7,217 nt of DNA, taken from the NCBI GenBank assembly GCA_018713375.1, contig DVOV01000158.1:1-7217 (forward strand), in the 5' to 3' direction. This stretch comes from Candidatus Scatomorpha stercorigallinarum (GTDB lineage Bacteria; Bacillota_A; Clostridia; Oscillospirales; Oscillospiraceae). Below are positions 6,426 through 7,217 of this stretch, one piece after another; the stretch's first letter is position 1; each line of letters opens with the position of its first letter. The notes under the pieces are model-generated. The model did no database searches, was not told the DNA's origin, and was given only the letters and a program-made list of their open reading frames with translations. A program made the translations under genes and the position numbers.

Positions 6426-6459
6426 AAAACACCCCGGGATCTCACCCGGGGTGTTTTTT
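6426..6459 (-). terminator. Intrinsic terminator downstream of enolase
   Basis: A 13-bp perfect stem (6426-6438 with 6445-6457, core CACCCCGGG) with a 6-base loop lies 14 bases past the enolase stop. In the enolase direction the T-run is only TTTT and is part of the stem, then GCTTGC; on the + strand the run is six T. It is probably the enolase terminator and could also stop + strand read-through. Confidence 0.8.
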
Positions 6460-6472
6460 GATATTAAAGCGA

Positions 6473-7138
6473 TTACTTGCTGAGGTTGAAGAAAGCGTCC
6501 TTGCCGGCGTACTGCGCGACGTCGAAGAGCTCCTCCTCGATGCGGAGCAGCTGGTTGTACTTGCAGACGCGGTCGGTGCGGCTGGGGGCGCCGGTCTTGA
6601 TCTGGCCGGTGTTCAGGCCCACGACGAGGTCGGCGATGGTGGTGTCCTCGGTCTCGCCGGAGCGGTGGGACACGACGGTGGTGTAGCCGTGGCGGTTGGC
6701 GAGCTGGATGGTATCCAGGGTCTCGGTCAGGGTGCCGATCTGGTTGACCTTGATCAGGACGGAGTTGGCGACGTGCTTCTCCAGGCCGGTCTTGACGCGC
6801 TCGACGTTGGTGACGAACAGGTCGTCGCCGACGAGCTGCACGCGGTCGCCCAGGGCCTTGGTGAGCATGCTCCAGCCTTCCCAGTCGTCCTCGCCCATGC
6901 AGTCCTCCATGGAGATGATGGGGTAGGTGTCGGCGAACTTCTTCCACATGTTGACCATCTGCTGGCGGGTCATGGTCTTCTTGGCCTTCGGCAGAGTGTA
7001 GGTGCCGTCCTCGTGGTTGTACCAATCCGAAACGGCGGCGTCGATGGCGAGCATGAAGTCCTCGCCGGGCTTGTAGCCGGCTTCCTCAATGGCCTTGACG
7101 ATGCACTTGAAGGCGTCCTCGTCCTTCTTCAGGTTGGG
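6473..7138 (-). CDS. eno: Enolase, C-terminal half only
   Basis: Phosphopyruvate hydratase, the glycolytic enzyme that converts 2-phosphoglycerate to phosphoenolpyruvate. The visible 221 residues cover the C-terminal part of the TIM-barrel, about half of the usual ~430. They begin at PNLK, which in the family follows the GDEGGFA motif. Numbering from that proline, the Mg ligands are Asp33 (LAID), Glu78 (SMED) and Asp105 (VGDD). The catalytic base is Lys130 (IKVNQIG), His158 and the [10 protein letters not shown] loop bind substrate, and Lys181 (GQIKTG) is present. The reading frame is intact to the normal end, FFNLSK. Codon use is less extremely GC-rich than the operon's, as expected for a highly expressed gene. 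The 5' half is absent because the sequence switches to unrelated DNA at about 7138; the ATG at 7054 is internal and not a real start. Confidence 0.95.
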   Translation of the reverse strand, partial: PNLKKDEDAFKCIVKAIEEAGYKPGEDFMLAIDAAVSDWYNHEDGTYTLPKAKKTMTRQQMVNMWKKFADTYPIISMEDCMGEDDWEGWSMLTKALGDRVQLVGDDLFVTNVERVKTGLEKHVANSVLIKVNQIGTLTETLDTIQLANRHGYTTVVSHRSGETEDTTIADLVVGLNTGQIKTGAPSRTDRVCKYNQLLRIEEELFDVAQYAGKDAFFNLSK

Positions 7139-7140
7139 CC
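7135..7140. other. Chimeric junction between enolase and hydrogenase-protease sequence
   Basis: Enolase homology is valid up to PNLK (proline codon 7138-7136), while the HycI-type frame is valid up to GP (codons 7140-7135). The two share the bases TGGG(CC) at 7135-7140 and lie in different frames. Base composition changes here from GC-rich to strongly AT-rich. This is the pattern of a short-overlap misassembly at a contig end. Confidence 0.75.
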
Positions 7141-7217
7141 AACACCATCATCACATTTAAGTTCATTACCAACTCCCAAAATTAGTAACTTTTCATAATC
7201 TTGTAAAAACTCAAATT
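7135..7217 (-). CDS. Hydrogenase maturation protease (HycI-type), N-terminal fragment from AT-rich DNA
   Basis: On the - strand from 7215 the frame reads [16 protein letters not shown] and then [11 protein letters not shown], ending at 7135. GVGN...DDGVGP is the N-terminal signature of nickel-hydrogenase maturation proteases (HycI/HyaD/HybD), in which the Glu and Asp help sense Ni. These enzymes remove the C-terminal peptide of the hydrogenase large subunit after Ni insertion. The start codon lies off the window. The family position that is usually Gly before DDG is Cys here. The codons are strongly AT-rich (TTA, ATT, AAA, GAT), unlike everything else in the window, and the wording resembles methanogen versions such as Methanobrevibacter. 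The frame meets a TGA (7131-7129) right after the switch into enolase DNA, so the gene is cut off. Confidence 0.7.

Noticed and set aside
6119..7198. 359-codon open frame on the + strand
   Set aside because: It runs antisense to the zinc-ribbon gene and enolase and even crosses the chimeric junction, so it cannot be a natural gene.
6473..7217. A natural fusion of enolase with a hydrogenase protease
   Set aside because: The two reading frames are offset and the upstream one hits a TGA at 7131-7129; composition also switches at the join.
1..7217. tRNA, rRNA, CRISPR repeats, insertion sequences or riboswitches
   Set aside because: No cloverleaf, regularly spaced repeats, transposase motifs or recognisable riboswitch fold was seen; the only gene-free stretches are short (under 150 bases).

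Overview
The window is GC-rich (mostly G/C at third codon positions) and looks like a contig end from a spore-forming, anaerobic Firmicute, probably a gut Oscillospiraceae-type clostridium. That assignment is an inference. It rests on the high GC, the SpoIIQ-like M23 protein with a single N-terminal membrane segment, the strong Shine-Dalgarno sites and the anaerobic enzyme content.

Bases 1-5065 (+ strand) hold one tightly packed operon whose 5' end lies outside the window. In order it encodes: the C-terminal part of an iron-sulfur/CCG-domain redox protein; a 73-residue protein with two CxxC motifs; a small SAM methyltransferase; a C-GCAxxG-C-C family protein; a radical SAM enzyme with extra cysteine clusters (TrsS type, class D methylase-like); and a PaaK-like AMP-forming CoA ligase. 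Gaps are 4-27 bases and two junctions are ATGA overlaps. The order matches, from memory, the Desulfovibrio vulgaris set DVU_1558 to DVU_1553 that gives these families their names. As far as I know the pathway has no established function. The content suggests a radical/one-carbon chemistry module: a radical SAM enzyme and a methyltransferase act on something, an acyl-adenylate enzyme activates a carboxylate, and Fe-S and thiol proteins supply electrons. A symmetrical terminator at 5074-5102 closes the operon.

Bases 5102-6475 (- strand) hold an M23-family SpoIIQ-like protein, whose start is preceded by a hairpin that would hide its ribosome binding site, and a 102-residue four-CxxC zinc-ribbon protein with its own extended -10 promoter. 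A second strong hairpin terminator at 6426-6459 follows enolase.

Bases 6473-7138 (- strand) are the C-terminal half of enolase. At about 7135-7140 the enolase homology stops abruptly. The last ~80 bases are AT-rich and, on the - strand, read as the N-terminal part of a hydrogenase maturation protease (HycI type) resembling those of AT-rich methanogens such as Methanobrevibacter. The two genes join out of frame at a short shared sequence, so the end of the window is most likely an assembly chimera. No RNA gene, CRISPR array, insertion sequence or origin was seen.
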